In this document: positions 24,599 to 34,074 of the stretch, in pieces
Numbering within the stretch: the first letter of the stretch is position 1
How the letters are laid out: each line of letters starts with the position of its first letter
NCBI GenBank assembly: GCA_934643455.1
Contig: CAKUBV010000005.1
Span: 1 to 64,000, forward strand
DNA length: 64,000 nucleotides
DNA from: Candidatus Proelusimicrobium excrementi
Lineage (GTDB): Bacteria > Elusimicrobiota > Elusimicrobia > Elusimicrobiales > Elusimicrobiaceae
Reading direction: 5' to 3'
Notes under the pieces: model-generated
Database searches by the model: none
Seen by the model: the letters and a program-made list of their open reading frames with translations, nothing else
What the model was told of the DNA's origin: nothing
Made by a program: the position numbers and the translations under genes

Positions 24599-25804
24599 CT
24601 AAAAAGCGTATTTAAAGCTTAAACCTATCATATGGCTGGTGGCGTCTTTATATTTGGCGGTTTGGCCATGCTCGGTGGTGCCGGTAAGATCGCTTACAAG
24701 CATATAAGAATAAGATACGTCAACGCCGAACCCTTTTGCGTTATATCCTACGCCGCCGCTGAAAATATGTCTGTCGTCGGCGGGGACCATGGTATCCATA
24801 TATTTATGGTTTATGGGAGATTCGTCATAGACATAACCGGCGCGCAAATCCCAATTATCCGTGAGGGAATATTCCGCTCCCAAAGAAAAGCGGTAAACGT
24901 CTTTGTAATGTTTAAACTCGTTGTTTGGAGTGCGCAAATCATTATAATCAATACGCAGCTGTTTGTAAGAACTCCAAAATATTCCCATGATATCGGCTTC
25001 AAAAGTAAGATTCTTTAAAGGCGCGAATGAAAGCCCGAAAGCCAGCTGATCCGGCAAAGCCAAAGCGGCCGTCGCGTCCCCGGAGGCGGAAATAAACAGA
25101 CCCGTCCCGGTAACTTCCCCGCTGGCCAAATGGCGTGTTTTGGTTCTGTAAGTTAAAGCCGCCCCCCACTTTTCCGCCCATGAGGGATTATAATATAAGC
25201 CGAAATTCGCCCCCCAAGTTATGGAATCCCCCTCTATGCGTACGCCGTTTTGGCGGCCGAAGCCTTTATCTTCTATCAAGTGGGCGTACATAATTTCAAA
25301 TCCGCCGGCCAAAGACAAGTCGTCCGTAACCCTTGAGGCCATTACAGGGTTTACGGAATACGTAACCAAATCCATGCGGTAAGACTGTTTTTCATGTATT
25401 GCGGGCAGCCAAGTTGAATAATCTTTATATTTGCCGCCCAAGCCAAAGCGGGAAAAGAGGCCGACCCCCAAATAAATATGGTCCCGCATCTGGCGGGTTA
25501 TATAAAGATTAGGCAAATAGAAAGTGCTGGTTTTTAAATCTCTTTTCTGCCCGGAAATTTCCGTGGATCCCCCCACCGTAACGGCTGTCATGCCGGCCTG
25601 AACCTGAGTGCCTTTAAGCTTGGTAATCAAAGCAGGATTGGCCGCTATTGAAGCAGGCTCTGCCTTATTTGCCAAAACGGCCCCGCCCATGGCGTTGCCG
25701 CGCGCGCTGTATTCATATAAGGCAAAGCCGGCAGCCTGTAAATTAAGAGTATTTGCACACGCCAAAATGCAGGCAAAAATTTTAAGAAATGTTTTTTTAG
25801 TCAT
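24599..25804 (-). CDS. FadL/OmpP1-family outer-membrane transporter
   Basis: A 401-residue outer-membrane barrel with a signal peptide (to about residue 24, LQA). The N-terminus of the mature protein, GFALYEYSARGNAMGGAVLAN and AEPASIAANPALIT, is the FadL hatch signature. The C-terminus ends in aromatic YAF as expected for barrel insertion. Family members take up hydrophobic compounds such as fatty acids. It is a single gene facing the terminator at 24551-24577. Confidence 0.9.
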   Translation of the reverse strand: MTKKTFLKIFACILACANTLNLQAAGFALYEYSARGNAMGGAVLANKAEPASIAANPALITKLKGTQVQAGMTAVTVGGSTEISGQKRDLKTSTFYLPNLYITRQMRDHIYLGVGLFSRFGLGGKYKDYSTWLPAIHEKQSYRMDLVTYSVNPVMASRVTDDLSLAGGFEIMYAHLIEDKGFGRQNGVRIEGDSITWGANFGLYYNPSWAEKWGAALTYRTKTRHLASGEVTGTGLFISASGDATAALALPDQLAFGLSFAPLKNLTFEADIMGIFWSSYKQLRIDYNDLRTPNNEFKHYKDVYRFSLGAEYSLTDNWDLRAGYVYDESPINHKYMDTMVPADDRHIFSGGVGYNAKGFGVDVSYSYMLVSDLTGTTEHGQTAKYKDATSHMIGLSFKYAF

Positions 25805-25900
25805 AATTAATCCTTTATATTAGAAAAGTAAAAGTAAAATGCCGCCGCGCGGCTTTTAAAACGCCTGCGCAGAATACCTTCAAAGAAAATTAATTATGAT

Positions 25901-26230
25901 TTAAGCCGGAGTATAAAATGTTTTACAAAAGCTCAGTTCCGTCAAAAGTGAAGTTTTTTGGGGGTTTTCCCTGGTCTTGTTGTTGCAGACGCAAGAATCT
26001 TTAATGGGGCCTTCGCCGGCTTTCCGGCAGGAAATAAAAATATATTTTTCCACTTTCTCCGCAAAAAAGGAAACTATAAAATTTATTATGGCGATTACCG
26101 TTAAGATAAAACTTTCCATAATGTTTCTTTCCGGGGAGTATTTATTTTTTATTTCCAAAAGGCGCATATAGTCTTTTTTGAAATTGAATTTTATAAGGCG
26201 AATGCGCTTTTCGTAATCAAATATCTGCAT
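25901..26230 (-). CDS. Small hypothetical membrane protein
   Basis: A possible 109-residue protein with one hydrophobic stretch (SFILTVIAIINFIVSFFA, about 40-57) flanked by basic residues and a Cys-containing tail. No ribosome-binding site is visible before the ATG and no family is recognised. The rest of 25805-26380 shows nothing else. It may be a chance frame. Confidence 0.35.
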   Translation of the reverse strand: MQIFDYEKRIRLIKFNFKKDYMRLLEIKNKYSPERNIMESFILTVIAIINFIVSFFAEKVEKYIFISCRKAGEGPIKDSCVCNNKTRENPQKTSLLTELSFCKTFYTPA

Positions 26231-26380
26231 TTATATATTATATATAACTATGAGGAAAGATAAGGTTTAAAAAGCCGCCTCGGCGATTTTAGGGCGGCCG
26301 GAGCTAAAAATTTTGATATAATAAAAAAATAAATAAAATATAAACGCGCTCTTGGCGGAGGCGCGCGTTAGAGGTTTGCC

Positions 26381-27178
26381 ATGAAAACAAACACCGTTTC
26401 AAACAGCTTTTTTATATATTCCGCCGAGGATTCCTCCCTGCCGGAAGGTTTTATTCAAAACGTGCCGGATTTATTTTCCGAGAGCGGACGCTGCATTCAT
26501 AAAGCAAGAAACCAAATAAAAGTTTACGAAGAAGGCGGAATACAAATAAACGTAAAAAAGTATTGCATACCGCCGATAATCAACAGAATACTTTATTCCT
26601 TAGGGCTGCGCCGCCCCAAAGCCAAAAGCGCGTATTTAAACGCGGTTAAACTCAGGCAAATGGGCTTTGATACTCCCAAACCTTTCGGCTACATAATACA
26701 GCGCAAATACGGAATAATAAATTATTCTTACTTTATAAGCGAACATGTTGATATGCCGCGCATGGGCCATGAATGTAAAAACAGAGAACTTATAAAAGCG
26801 CTTGCCGAATATACGGCCAAAATGCACGAGCGCGGCCTGATAGACAAAGATTTTACCGCAAACAATATTTTATATTCCCGCGACGGGGAAAATTACCGTT
26901 TTGCTTTGGTGGATATAAACCGGTTTAAGTTTAAAAAGAAACCCGTCGGAATGATACAGGCCTGTCAAACGCTTATGAAGCCGCTGAGAAGCGAAAACAA
27001 ATTAAAATTTTTCGTTTCCCGTTATGCCGAATGCAGAGGTTTTAATAAGCGTTTTATGACGGAAAGAGTAATATTCCTGCGCAGAAAACGGAATTTGTAC
27101 GAAAGAATTAAAAAGTTTCTAAAGAAGCTTCCCGGAGCAAAATACGTAACGGGCAAGAATCTTAACAAAAAGAAATAG
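26381..27178 (+). CDS. WaaP/KdkA-like lipopolysaccharide-core kinase
   Basis: A 265-residue protein of the Kdo/WaaP kinase group, which phosphorylates sugars of the LPS inner core. Visible are the ATP-binding Lys region (NVKKYCIPP), SAYLNAVKLRQMGFDTPKPFGY, and the catalytic loop LIDKDFTANNILY with the metal motif LVDINRF. The usual HxD is DKD here, so the His is replaced. The Lys/Arg-rich C-terminus is typical of membrane-surface enzymes. A TATAAT at 26317-26322 precedes it. Confidence 0.8.
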   Translation: MKTNTVSNSFFIYSAEDSSLPEGFIQNVPDLFSESGRCIHKARNQIKVYEEGGIQINVKKYCIPPIINRILYSLGLRRPKAKSAYLNAVKLRQMGFDTPKPFGYIIQRKYGIINYSYFISEHVDMPRMGHECKNRELIKALAEYTAKMHERGLIDKDFTANNILYSRDGENYRFALVDINRFKFKKKPVGMIQACQTLMKPLRSENKLKFFVSRYAECRGFNKRFMTERVIFLRRKRNLYERIKKFLKKLPGAKYVTGKNLNKKK

Positions 27179-27308
27179 AATATACTTTATTATTTCACAA
27201 ATAAGTGATATAATAAATAAAGAAGACATAAACCCGTCAGCAAAGACGGGAAGAAAAAATTAAAATCTCTTTACAAAATAAAGTAATTTTAATAAAATAT
27301 TTATGTAG

Positions 27309-27383
27309 TCCTCGGTAGCTCAATGGTGGAGCGATCGGCTGTTAACCGATAGGTTATAGGTTCGAGTCCTATCCGAGGAGCCA
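27309..27383 (+). tRNA. tRNA-Asn (GTT)
   Basis: The acceptor stem TCCTCGG/CCGAGGA, anticodon stem ATCGG/CCGAT with loop CTGTTAA (anticodon GTT), T loop TTCGAGT and an encoded CCA end (27381-27383) are all present. A TATAAT box at 27209-27214 may drive it. A hairpin CCCGTC/GACGGG (about 27232-27250) lies between the box and the tRNA. No integrase or attachment-site repeat is next to it. Confidence 0.97.
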
Positions 27384-27390
27384 GATTTAC

Positions 27391-27417
27391 AAGCCCGCTT
27401 TAAAGCGGGCTTTTTTA
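27391..27417 (+). terminator. Terminator of the tRNA-Asn transcript
   Basis: AAGCCCGC TTTAAA GCGGGCTT followed by TTTTA. The remaining 27418-27617 shows no gene. Confidence 0.85.
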
Positions 27418-27617
27418 TTGTATAAAGAAAACCTCCTGCTTGGCCGGGGAATATTTTTGACTTCTGAAAAATGACTAGGGCTCAAGCCATGCTTTTTAAA
27501 GTTTAGACGCCGGATAATCCGGGCCGGCGGGCTTTTCTCCGGCAAAAGAGGACAGGCGGGGCAGATTTTCCCCTTTGGCGGCTTTTAGCGGGAAAGAAAG
27601 AAAAGTATAATGTTTCT

Positions 27618-28253
27618 ATGCAATCTTACAAAAATCTCATAGAAGGCTATTTGGAATTTAAAAAAGATTCCGCGCTTAAAAAGGAATTTTATGCGCATTT
27701 GCACCTGGGGCAGAATGCGGAAGTTTTAATAATTTCCTGCTGTGATTCCCGCGTGGTACCCAATATAATAATGAAAGCCGATCCGGGCGAAATTTTTATA
27801 ACCCGCAATATCGCCGCACTTGTGCCGCCCTACGACGAAAGCCACACTTCTTATCACGCCACCAGCGCGGCGATTGAATATGCCGTAAAAGGGCTTAAAG
27901 TAAAGCATATAATCATTATGGGGCACACAAAATGCGGAGGTATAGAATCCTTGGTAAAGAATGCGGGCCGTGCGGAAACTAAAACCGATTTTATCGGCAA
28001 GTGGATGAAAATCGCCCGCCCCGCGTTGGAACATACTCTTAAGTATTGCGGCGAACATTCTTTTGAAGATAAATGCACCCATTGCGAAAAAGAAGCTTTA
28101 AAAATTTCTCTTTCAAATCTTATGTCTTTCCCCTTCGTCAAGCAAGCCGCAGAGGAAGGAAAGCTTCAAACCCACGCCATGCTTTTTGACATTAAACAGT
28201 GCGCCCTAAGCGAATATAACCCCGCTTCAGGCGAATTTGAAGAAATAAACTGA
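27618..28253 (+). CDS. Beta-class carbonic anhydrase
   Basis: A zinc enzyme interconverting CO2 and bicarbonate, 211 residues and apparently cytoplasmic. Zinc ligands Cys42 (SCCDSRVVP), His103 and Cys106 (GHTKCGG) are present, as is the Asp43-Arg45 dyad. The C-terminus carries the usual HAMLFDIKQCALSEYN strand. It has its own terminator and is not in an operon. Confidence 0.95.
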   Translation: MQSYKNLIEGYLEFKKDSALKKEFYAHLHLGQNAEVLIISCCDSRVVPNIIMKADPGEIFITRNIAALVPPYDESHTSYHATSAAIEYAVKGLKVKHIIIMGHTKCGGIESLVKNAGRAETKTDFIGKWMKIARPALEHTLKYCGEHSFEDKCTHCEKEALKISLSNLMSFPFVKQAAEEGKLQTHAMLFDIKQCALSEYNPASGEFEEIN

Positions 28254-28267
28254 TACCGCCATACAAA

Positions 28268-28298
28268 AACCGCCCAAGCTTAAAGCCGGGGCGGTTTT
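28268..28298. terminator. Bidirectional terminator
   Basis: AACCGCCC and GGGCGGTT with T runs on both strands, between the convergent carbonic anhydrase and cyclophilin genes. Confidence 0.75.
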
Positions 28299-28316
28299 TA
28301 CTTTTATTAAACTTAT

Positions 28317-28976
28317 TTATTTCGCCGGTTTATAATCTTTTAAGACTTCGGCCTTTTCTATAACTACCGGCTGTACGGGCACATCGTCATGAGGGAACTT
28401 CCTCGTGGTAGGCACGGTTTCTATCGCGTCAACGACGTTTTCCCCGGCAACAACCTTGCCGAATACCGCATAACCCCAGCCCTGCATGGTTTGCGAGCGG
28501 AAGTTAAGGAAGTCATTATCATTGCTATTGATAAAGAATTGGGCCGTGGCGGAATCCGGATCGGAAGTGCGGGCCATGGCAATGGTATATTTATCGTTTT
28601 TAAGGCCGTTGTCGGCTTCGTTCATAATCGGGGAGCGAGTCTGCAGCTGATTCATATCGGGGTCAAAACCGCCGCCCTGAATCATAAAGCCCTTTATTAC
28701 GCGGTGGAAAATGGTGCCGTTATAATGGCCGTCGTTTACGTATTTGACGAAGTTCGCCACCGTCTGAGGGGCTTTTTCCGCGTTAAGCTCAAGGACTATA
28801 TCCCCTTTATTTGTTTTTAAAAGTACGTACATGTCTTTCTCCTGTTTGTTTGTATTTTCGGCGGTGTTTTTGGCCGGGGCTTTAACTTCCTTTTGGGAAA
28901 CTTCCTTCTGCGCGCAAGCGCAAAGCCCGCCGGCAATCAAAGCCAGAGCGAAAATCATTTTAAAGTTATTAAACAT
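28317..28976 (-). CDS. Cyclophilin-type peptidyl-prolyl isomerase, lipoprotein
   Basis: A 219-residue cyclophilin that would speed proline isomerisation of exported proteins. A lipobox (GGLCAC, Cys near residue 20) follows the N-terminal hydrophobic segment, so it is probably membrane-anchored in the periplasm. Family motifs are FHRVIKGFMIQGGGFD, SATAQFFIN and FGKVVAGENVVDAIE. GGAGG lies upstream of the start at 28976. It is followed 55 bases on by the aas-like gene end on the same strand, but that gene is upstream in transcription. Confidence 0.92.
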   Translation of the reverse strand: MFNNFKMIFALALIAGGLCACAQKEVSQKEVKAPAKNTAENTNKQEKDMYVLLKTNKGDIVLELNAEKAPQTVANFVKYVNDGHYNGTIFHRVIKGFMIQGGGFDPDMNQLQTRSPIMNEADNGLKNDKYTIAMARTSDPDSATAQFFINSNDNDFLNFRSQTMQGWGYAVFGKVVAGENVVDAIETVPTTRKFPHDDVPVQPVVIEKAEVLKDYKPAK

Positions 28977-29030
28977 TTTTACCTCCGTTTTATCATTATA
29001 TATATTTTGACGCGCGGGACCGGCAGAAAA

Positions 29031-32000
29031 TTATTTCCCGTCCGCGGCGGCCATTTCTTCCAAAGCGACGTAGTTAACTTTGCCGGTGCCCATTAACGGC
29101 AAATTTTCCATTACATTAATGCGTTTGGGAACCCAAAGTTCGCTAAATCCCTCACAGCGGAAATAATCTTGTATATCCGCGGTTTTTGCGGAAGGATTAG
29201 TGGTGTAAGCGACAAGCTGTTCGCCGCGCTTCGGGTCCAAAGCGCGCACCACGGCGTGCATATAATCCGGCCAAAGCTTGGCAATGGCCGTTTCAACCGC
29301 GCTTAAGGAAACCATTTCCCCCGCTATTTTGGCAAAACGCTTTGCTCTGCCTTTTATGGTTATAAAACCCTCGGCGTCAAATTCCACAATGTCGCCGGTA
29401 TCGTACCAGCCGCCTTCGGGCTTTTGTATTACGCCGGGTTTATCTTCTTTAAGATAACCCAGCATTACGTTATCGCCTTTAACCCAAAGCCGTCCGCCTT
29501 CTTCAATGCCGGGCACTTTTTCCAATCGGTATTCCAAACCCGGGAAGAGCCTCCCGACGGTGCCGCGCTTAAAATACATCGGCGTAGTAAAGGATATACC
29601 CGGGGACATTTCAGTCGCCCCGTAGGCCTCAAGTATCCTTATACCGAACTTTTCCGACCATAATTTAAACGTTTCGTCTTTAAGTTTTTCCGCGCCGACG
29701 GCTGCGTATCTTAAACTGTAAAAGTCATAAGGGTGGGCGGTTCTGCCGTATGCGTTAAGGAAAGTATCCGTACCGAAAATTACGGTGGCGTTTCTGTCGT
29801 AAACGAGCTCCGGCACGATTTTATAGTGCAGCGGAGAAGGATACAAAAACACGGATGCGCCGTTTAAAAGCGGCATGAACAAACCGCAGACAAGGCCGAA
29901 AGAATGGAACATCGGCAAAGCGTTGAAGAATTTATCTTCCAGCCCGTAGGAAATTAAACTTGAAAGCTGGCAGCGGTTGGCGTTGATGTTTCTGTGGCTT
30001 AAAGCCACGCCCTTGGGCACGCCCTCGGAGCCGCTGGTAAAGAGAACAACCGCGGGAGCGTCGGCGTCTTGGTTTCTGCAGGCTCTTTTGTAAGCGAAAT
30101 AGGGAAAGTTGGATTTAACCAAAGCCTTAATTTTGTCAAACGCGGTTACCGTTTTTTGTATATCTTCAAGGTAAACCATTTTTACGCCGGCTTTTTCCAT
30201 AGCGTCGCGGACATTTTCCAAACCGCCTTTTGCGATAAACAGTTTAGACGTAATTACCGTTTTTAACGCGGCGGCGCGGCAGGCCGAAAGAATATTTTTA
30301 ACTCCCGAAGAGAAATTTATCATCGCCGGCACTCTGCCGTAAGCCATAAGGCCGAAAATAGTTAAAGCGCAGGCGTTCATATTGGGCAGCAAAACGCCAA
30401 TGTTTTCCCCCTCTTCTGTAAATTTCGAGAACTTTTTACCCAAGAGAAAAGAACCCGTAAGCAAAGTGGAAAAACTTACGCCTTTGCGGTTGACGTCTTC
30501 CAGCGCGCGAAGCCCGCGCCCGGCGAAGTCTGAAGCCTCTATAAGCGCGCGGAAGAGCGTTATATCCAAATTTGAGCTTTGATAGCGCATATTCGTCATT
30601 AAGTCATAGACTTTGTCCTCGGCTTTATATCTTCTCTCGCGGCTCTTAAGGTGCGTGGGCAAATCAAGCTTCACGGCCGGCATAATGTTCAAGGAAAACT
30701 CAACATTCGGTCTGTGGCGCAGCTTGCGCCCGAAATAGGCAAAACGGGAGTACTGGGTACCCTGCACGAAAAGCGGAAGTATCTTCGCGCCGCTCTTTTC
30801 CGCTATCATGGCCGGGCCGGGGTAAATCTTCATTACGCCGCCGGTGGTGGAAATTCTGCCTTCCGGGAAGATTATCACTTTGCGGCCTTTTTTAACTTCG
30901 TCTATAATCGTTTTGACAGACATGGCGTTTGTCGGATCCACGGGATAATGTTTTATAAAACGCAGAAAGAATTTAACCCAAAACCTTTTGGCTATGGTTC
31001 CGTCCACGACAAAAGCAATGTCATCGGGCAAAAAAGCCGCCATTATAAGAGGATCAAGGAAGGAATTGTTATTGGCTATTATCAAAGTTCTGCCGCCGGC
31101 GGCGCGGTAATTTTCCATACCTTTGACTTTTATCGAATAAAGCGAATTTAAAATAAAAAACAAAGCGGAACGCAAAACGTAATCCGGCAGTAGTTTACAT
31201 ATATAAACCGCGCCCGCTATATTAAACGCGGCCAATATAAAAATAATCAGCGGAGTGCCAAAGCCCATCCCCAAAAGCGCCATACTGCACAGCCCGGCCA
31301 AAAGCAAAGCGCAGGCGTTGAAGAAAGTGCTCGCGCCGAAAACCCGCCCCCGCCTGGAAGAAGAAGACAAAAACTGAAGAAGGCTCGTCAGCGGCACTAT
31401 ATAAAGCCCCGCGCAAAGCGATATAAGGCAGATGTCGAAAGAGATTCTTATCCCGCCGAAAGTGGAAATAAAAGTTTTAAAGCCTATTACTTCCATTGAG
31501 CTCTGCGCTCCCAATATCGCCCAGGATAAATCAAGCATTCCCAAAGACATGGCTATCATGCTCAAAGGAACGTATTTAACGCTGACGGACGCCTTTAAAA
31601 GCTTGCGGCACAAAAGCGCGCCCAGCGCAACGCTGCACGTAAAAATGGCCAGCAAATAGTTTAAAGCTTTATCATCGGCATGCAAAATATTTTTAGAAAG
31701 ATCCGGCAGCTGGGAAAGGAATATGGCCCCCAAAACCCAAAACCAAGCTATGGCAAGCATACAAAGGAACAGGTTTTTCTCTTTAAAACACAGGACGGCG
31801 GTTTCGTAAAGGCTTTTAAAAATATTCAAGTCCACGGTAAGTTCTTTGTCGGAACCTTCCCTTTTTGTTATAAAACACGCCGCGGCATACCCCGCCAAAG
31901 AAACAGCAATCATCGCTGGGCAGGCCACGTTAAGGCCCAAGCTGGGGCTTTTGGCGAACAACAAGCCCAAAAGCGTACCGGCCAAAATGGAAACGTAACG

Positions 32001-32456
32001 CCCCGCCTCCATAAGGCTGTTGGCGTAAACCAGCTGTTCCCTGCGTACTATTTGCGGTATTACCGCATATTTTACCGGGTTAAGGAAAACCCCTTGCATA
32101 CCGAGAATAAAAATCACCCCGATTAAAAACAGAGGGCTCTTTATATAAAATCCGAACGCCGCCAGCAAAGCCGTAAGCACTTCCGTAAGCTTTACCGCGC
32201 GAATAAGCTTCGCTTTTGAAAGTTTATCGGCAAGCTGTCCGCTTAATCCCGAAAAAACAAAAAACGGCAGCATATAAAAAAGCAAAGCTGCCGTTATGTA
32301 AGAGCTGTACTGCCTGTAAGTGAAATCGTTGAGATTAAAAGCTATAAAAGCGGCGAAAGCCGTCCTAAGCATATTATCCCCGAAGGCCCCTGCCGAGCAA
32401 GCCCAAAACAAAGCCATAAAATCTTTTTTGACGAAAACGTTTAATAGTTTTTTCAC
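29031..32456 (-). CDS. aas: LplT-PlsC-acyl-ACP synthetase fusion (Aas-like)
   Basis: An 1141-residue fusion for lysophospholipid uptake and reacylation. Order: an MFS transporter like LplT (about 1-400, GAFGDNMLRTAF), a PlsC acyltransferase (about 440-620) and an AMP-forming acyl-ACP synthetase (about 650-1135). The synthetase has the P-loop TSGSEGVPKG near 810, YDTGDIVEF, and a C-terminal GTGKVNY. In the PlsC part the motif reads NNNSFLDP where the family has NHxSFLDP, so the catalytic His of HX4D is Asn (near residue 458), while FPEGRIS is intact. Start: GTG at 32456 with GGAGG four to five bases upstream; the open frame continues to 32576 without a leader. Confidence 0.9.
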   Translation of the reverse strand: MKKLLNVFVKKDFMALFWACSAGAFGDNMLRTAFAAFIAFNLNDFTYRQYSSYITAALLFYMLPFFVFSGLSGQLADKLSKAKLIRAVKLTEVLTALLAAFGFYIKSPLFLIGVIFILGMQGVFLNPVKYAVIPQIVRREQLVYANSLMEAGRYVSILAGTLLGLLFAKSPSLGLNVACPAMIAVSLAGYAAACFITKREGSDKELTVDLNIFKSLYETAVLCFKEKNLFLCMLAIAWFWVLGAIFLSQLPDLSKNILHADDKALNYLLAIFTCSVALGALLCRKLLKASVSVKYVPLSMIAMSLGMLDLSWAILGAQSSMEVIGFKTFISTFGGIRISFDICLISLCAGLYIVPLTSLLQFLSSSSRRGRVFGASTFFNACALLLAGLCSMALLGMGFGTPLIIFILAAFNIAGAVYICKLLPDYVLRSALFFILNSLYSIKVKGMENYRAAGGRTLIIANNNSFLDPLIMAAFLPDDIAFVVDGTIAKRFWVKFFLRFIKHYPVDPTNAMSVKTIIDEVKKGRKVIIFPEGRISTTGGVMKIYPGPAMIAEKSGAKILPLFVQGTQYSRFAYFGRKLRHRPNVEFSLNIMPAVKLDLPTHLKSRERRYKAEDKVYDLMTNMRYQSSNLDITLFRALIEASDFAGRGLRALEDVNRKGVSFSTLLTGSFLLGKKFSKFTEEGENIGVLLPNMNACALTIFGLMAYGRVPAMINFSSGVKNILSACRAAALKTVITSKLFIAKGGLENVRDAMEKAGVKMVYLEDIQKTVTAFDKIKALVKSNFPYFAYKRACRNQDADAPAVVLFTSGSEGVPKGVALSHRNINANRCQLSSLISYGLEDKFFNALPMFHSFGLVCGLFMPLLNGASVFLYPSPLHYKIVPELVYDRNATVIFGTDTFLNAYGRTAHPYDFYSLRYAAVGAEKLKDETFKLWSEKFGIRILEAYGATEMSPGISFTTPMYFKRGTVGRLFPGLEYRLEKVPGIEEGGRLWVKGDNVMLGYLKEDKPGVIQKPEGGWYDTGDIVEFDAEGFITIKGRAKRFAKIAGEMVSLSAVETAIAKLWPDYMHAVVRALDPKRGEQLVAYTTNPSAKTADIQDYFRCEGFSELWVPKRINVMENLPLMGTGKVNYVALEEMAAADGK

Positions 32457-32610
32457 GCAGCCTCCGTAACCGTATATATTAAATTGTATAAAATAAAAAG
32501 CGTATAATTTCCCATTTACGCGTACGGGGTGGAATTTTATTGAAATAAATGTTAGACTGCTTGTTACCGGCGGCACTTAAGATTTATTACTTACTATGGA
32601 GCGTTTATTT

Positions 32611-33924
32611 ATGAGAATGTTAGACATTATTATAAAAAAAAGAAACGGTTTGCCTTTAACCCAGGAGGAATTTACCTTTATAGCCCAAGGCGCGGCTAAA
32701 GGTACCGTCCCGGATTATCAGCTTTCCGCTTTTTTAATGGCGGCTTTCGCCAATCCTTTAAGCGACAAAGAAACAGCCATGTTCACAAAAGCCATGGCGG
32801 ATTCAGGCGACAGACTGGAATTTAAAAACATCAAAGCCCCCAAAACGGACAAGCATTCAACCGGCGGCGTAGGCGACGGTATTTCCATACCGCTGGCCCC
32901 GCTTGTAGCCTGCGCGGGCGTTGCCGTGCCGATGATGTCCGGGCGCGGGCTAGGCCATACCGGCGGTACTCTTGACAAGCTTGAATCCATAAAAGGGTTC
33001 AACGTAAGGACCCCTGTAAAACAGATATATAAACAAGTTAAAGAAATAGGCGTATGTATGTTCGGGCAGACGGCGGATCTTGCGCCTGCGGATAAAAAAT
33101 TATATTCCCTGCGCGACGCAACCGGCACGGTGGAAAGCCGCCCGCTTATCACGGCGAGCATACTTTCCAAGAAATACGCCGAAGGCGTGGACAGCCTTTT
33201 GATGGATGTTAAATTCGGCTCCGGCGCTTTCATGCAAAAATACGAAGACAGCAAAAAACTGGCCAAAGGCTTAGTCAACACGGCAAAGCTTATGGGCCTT
33301 AAATGCCGCGCGCTTATAACCGATATGCAGCGTCCTTTGGGCCGCGCGATAGGAAACAGCAATGAAATGCTGCAAAGCATAAAAATATTAAAAGGCGACG
33401 CTCAAATCGCACCTGATTTCTACGAACTGCTTTTGGAAACCGCCGCGCAAATGTTATTAATAAGCGGCAAAGCCAAAGACGTTAAAAAAGCCAAAGCCGA
33501 ACTGGAGAAATATTTGCAAAACGGAGAGGCGGCGGAAAAGTTTAAACAAATCATCAAATGGCAGGGCGGTAATCCCGATATAGTGGATAATCCCGAAAAA
33601 TACCTTAAAAACGCCAAACTCCAGCATTTGGTAAAAGCCGAAAAAGACGGCTATATAACGGAAATGGACGCAAAACTTTGCGGACAGGCGGCCGTACTTT
33701 TAGGCGCCGGCCGCGGCAAAATGGAAGACGAAATAGATTACGGAGCCGGCATTTGGCTGGAAAAGAAATACGGCGACGCCGTCAAAAAAGGCGATGTCAT
33801 AGCGCGCCTTTACGCCTCCGACAAGAAACGTCTTGCCGCCGGCGCGGAGCTGTTTTTAAAAGCTTTGGCGATAAAGAAAAGCAAAGCAAAAAAAGAAGCG
33901 ATAGTAAGAGAAATAATAAAGTAA
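32611..33924 (+). CDS. Pyrimidine-nucleoside/thymidine phosphorylase
   Basis: A 437-residue glycosyltransferase cleaving pyrimidine nucleosides with phosphate. Visible are the signature KHSTGGVGDGISIPLAPLVA, the SGRGLGHTGGTLDKLES segment and VDSLLMDVKFGSGAFM. The three-domain length is standard. The start at 32611 (MRMLDIIIKKRNG) matches family starts and has GGAG nine bases upstream; an ATG at 32596 is less likely. It is divergent from the Aas-like gene and followed by two consecutive hairpins. Confidence 0.94.
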   Translation: MRMLDIIIKKRNGLPLTQEEFTFIAQGAAKGTVPDYQLSAFLMAAFANPLSDKETAMFTKAMADSGDRLEFKNIKAPKTDKHSTGGVGDGISIPLAPLVACAGVAVPMMSGRGLGHTGGTLDKLESIKGFNVRTPVKQIYKQVKEIGVCMFGQTADLAPADKKLYSLRDATGTVESRPLITASILSKKYAEGVDSLLMDVKFGSGAFMQKYEDSKKLAKGLVNTAKLMGLKCRALITDMQRPLGRAIGNSNEMLQSIKILKGDAQIAPDFYELLLETAAQMLLISGKAKDVKKAKAELEKYLQNGEAAEKFKQIIKWQGGNPDIVDNPEKYLKNAKLQHLVKAEKDGYITEMDAKLCGQAAVLLGAGRGKMEDEIDYGAGIWLEKKYGDAVKKGDVIARLYASDKKRLAAGAELFLKALAIKKSKAKKEAIVREIIK

Positions 33925-33944
33925 ACTCAAGCAATACCTCCGAA

Positions 33945-33974
33945 ATCCCCGGGCAAAAACCCGGGGATATTTTT
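33945..33974 (+). terminator. Terminator of the nucleoside phosphorylase gene
   Basis: ATCCCCGGG CAAAAA CCCGGGGAT followed by ATTTTTG. Confidence 0.85.
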
Positions 33975-34020
33975 GTATCTAGAAAACCACCGGCTAGGCC
34001 GGTGGTTTTCTAGATACAAA
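33972..34020. repeat. Perfect 23-bp palindrome matching the IS200 left-end hairpin
   Basis: The arms 33972-33994 and 33998-34020 are perfectly complementary around a TAG loop. The central 29 bases, CTAGAAAACCACCGGC TAG GCCGGTGGTT, are the same as the left end of the IS200 remnant (15776-15804, inverse strand). No other IS sequence is near, so it looks like a solitary IS end, perhaps now acting as part of a terminator. Confidence 0.8.
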
Positions 34021-34050
34021 AAGCCCCAAGCTTTTATTTGCTCGGGGCTT
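34021..34050 (-). terminator. Terminator of the pilin-like gene at 34075
   Basis: AAGCCCC and GGGGCTT around a 16-base loop, followed on the minus strand by TTTTTG. Confidence 0.65.
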
Positions 34051-34074
34051 TCTAAAATTAAAACTTCACTTTAA

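Noticed and set aside
27309..27383. tRNA-Asn as an integration site for a genomic island
   Set aside because: No integrase and no repeated tRNA 3' end were seen on either side.
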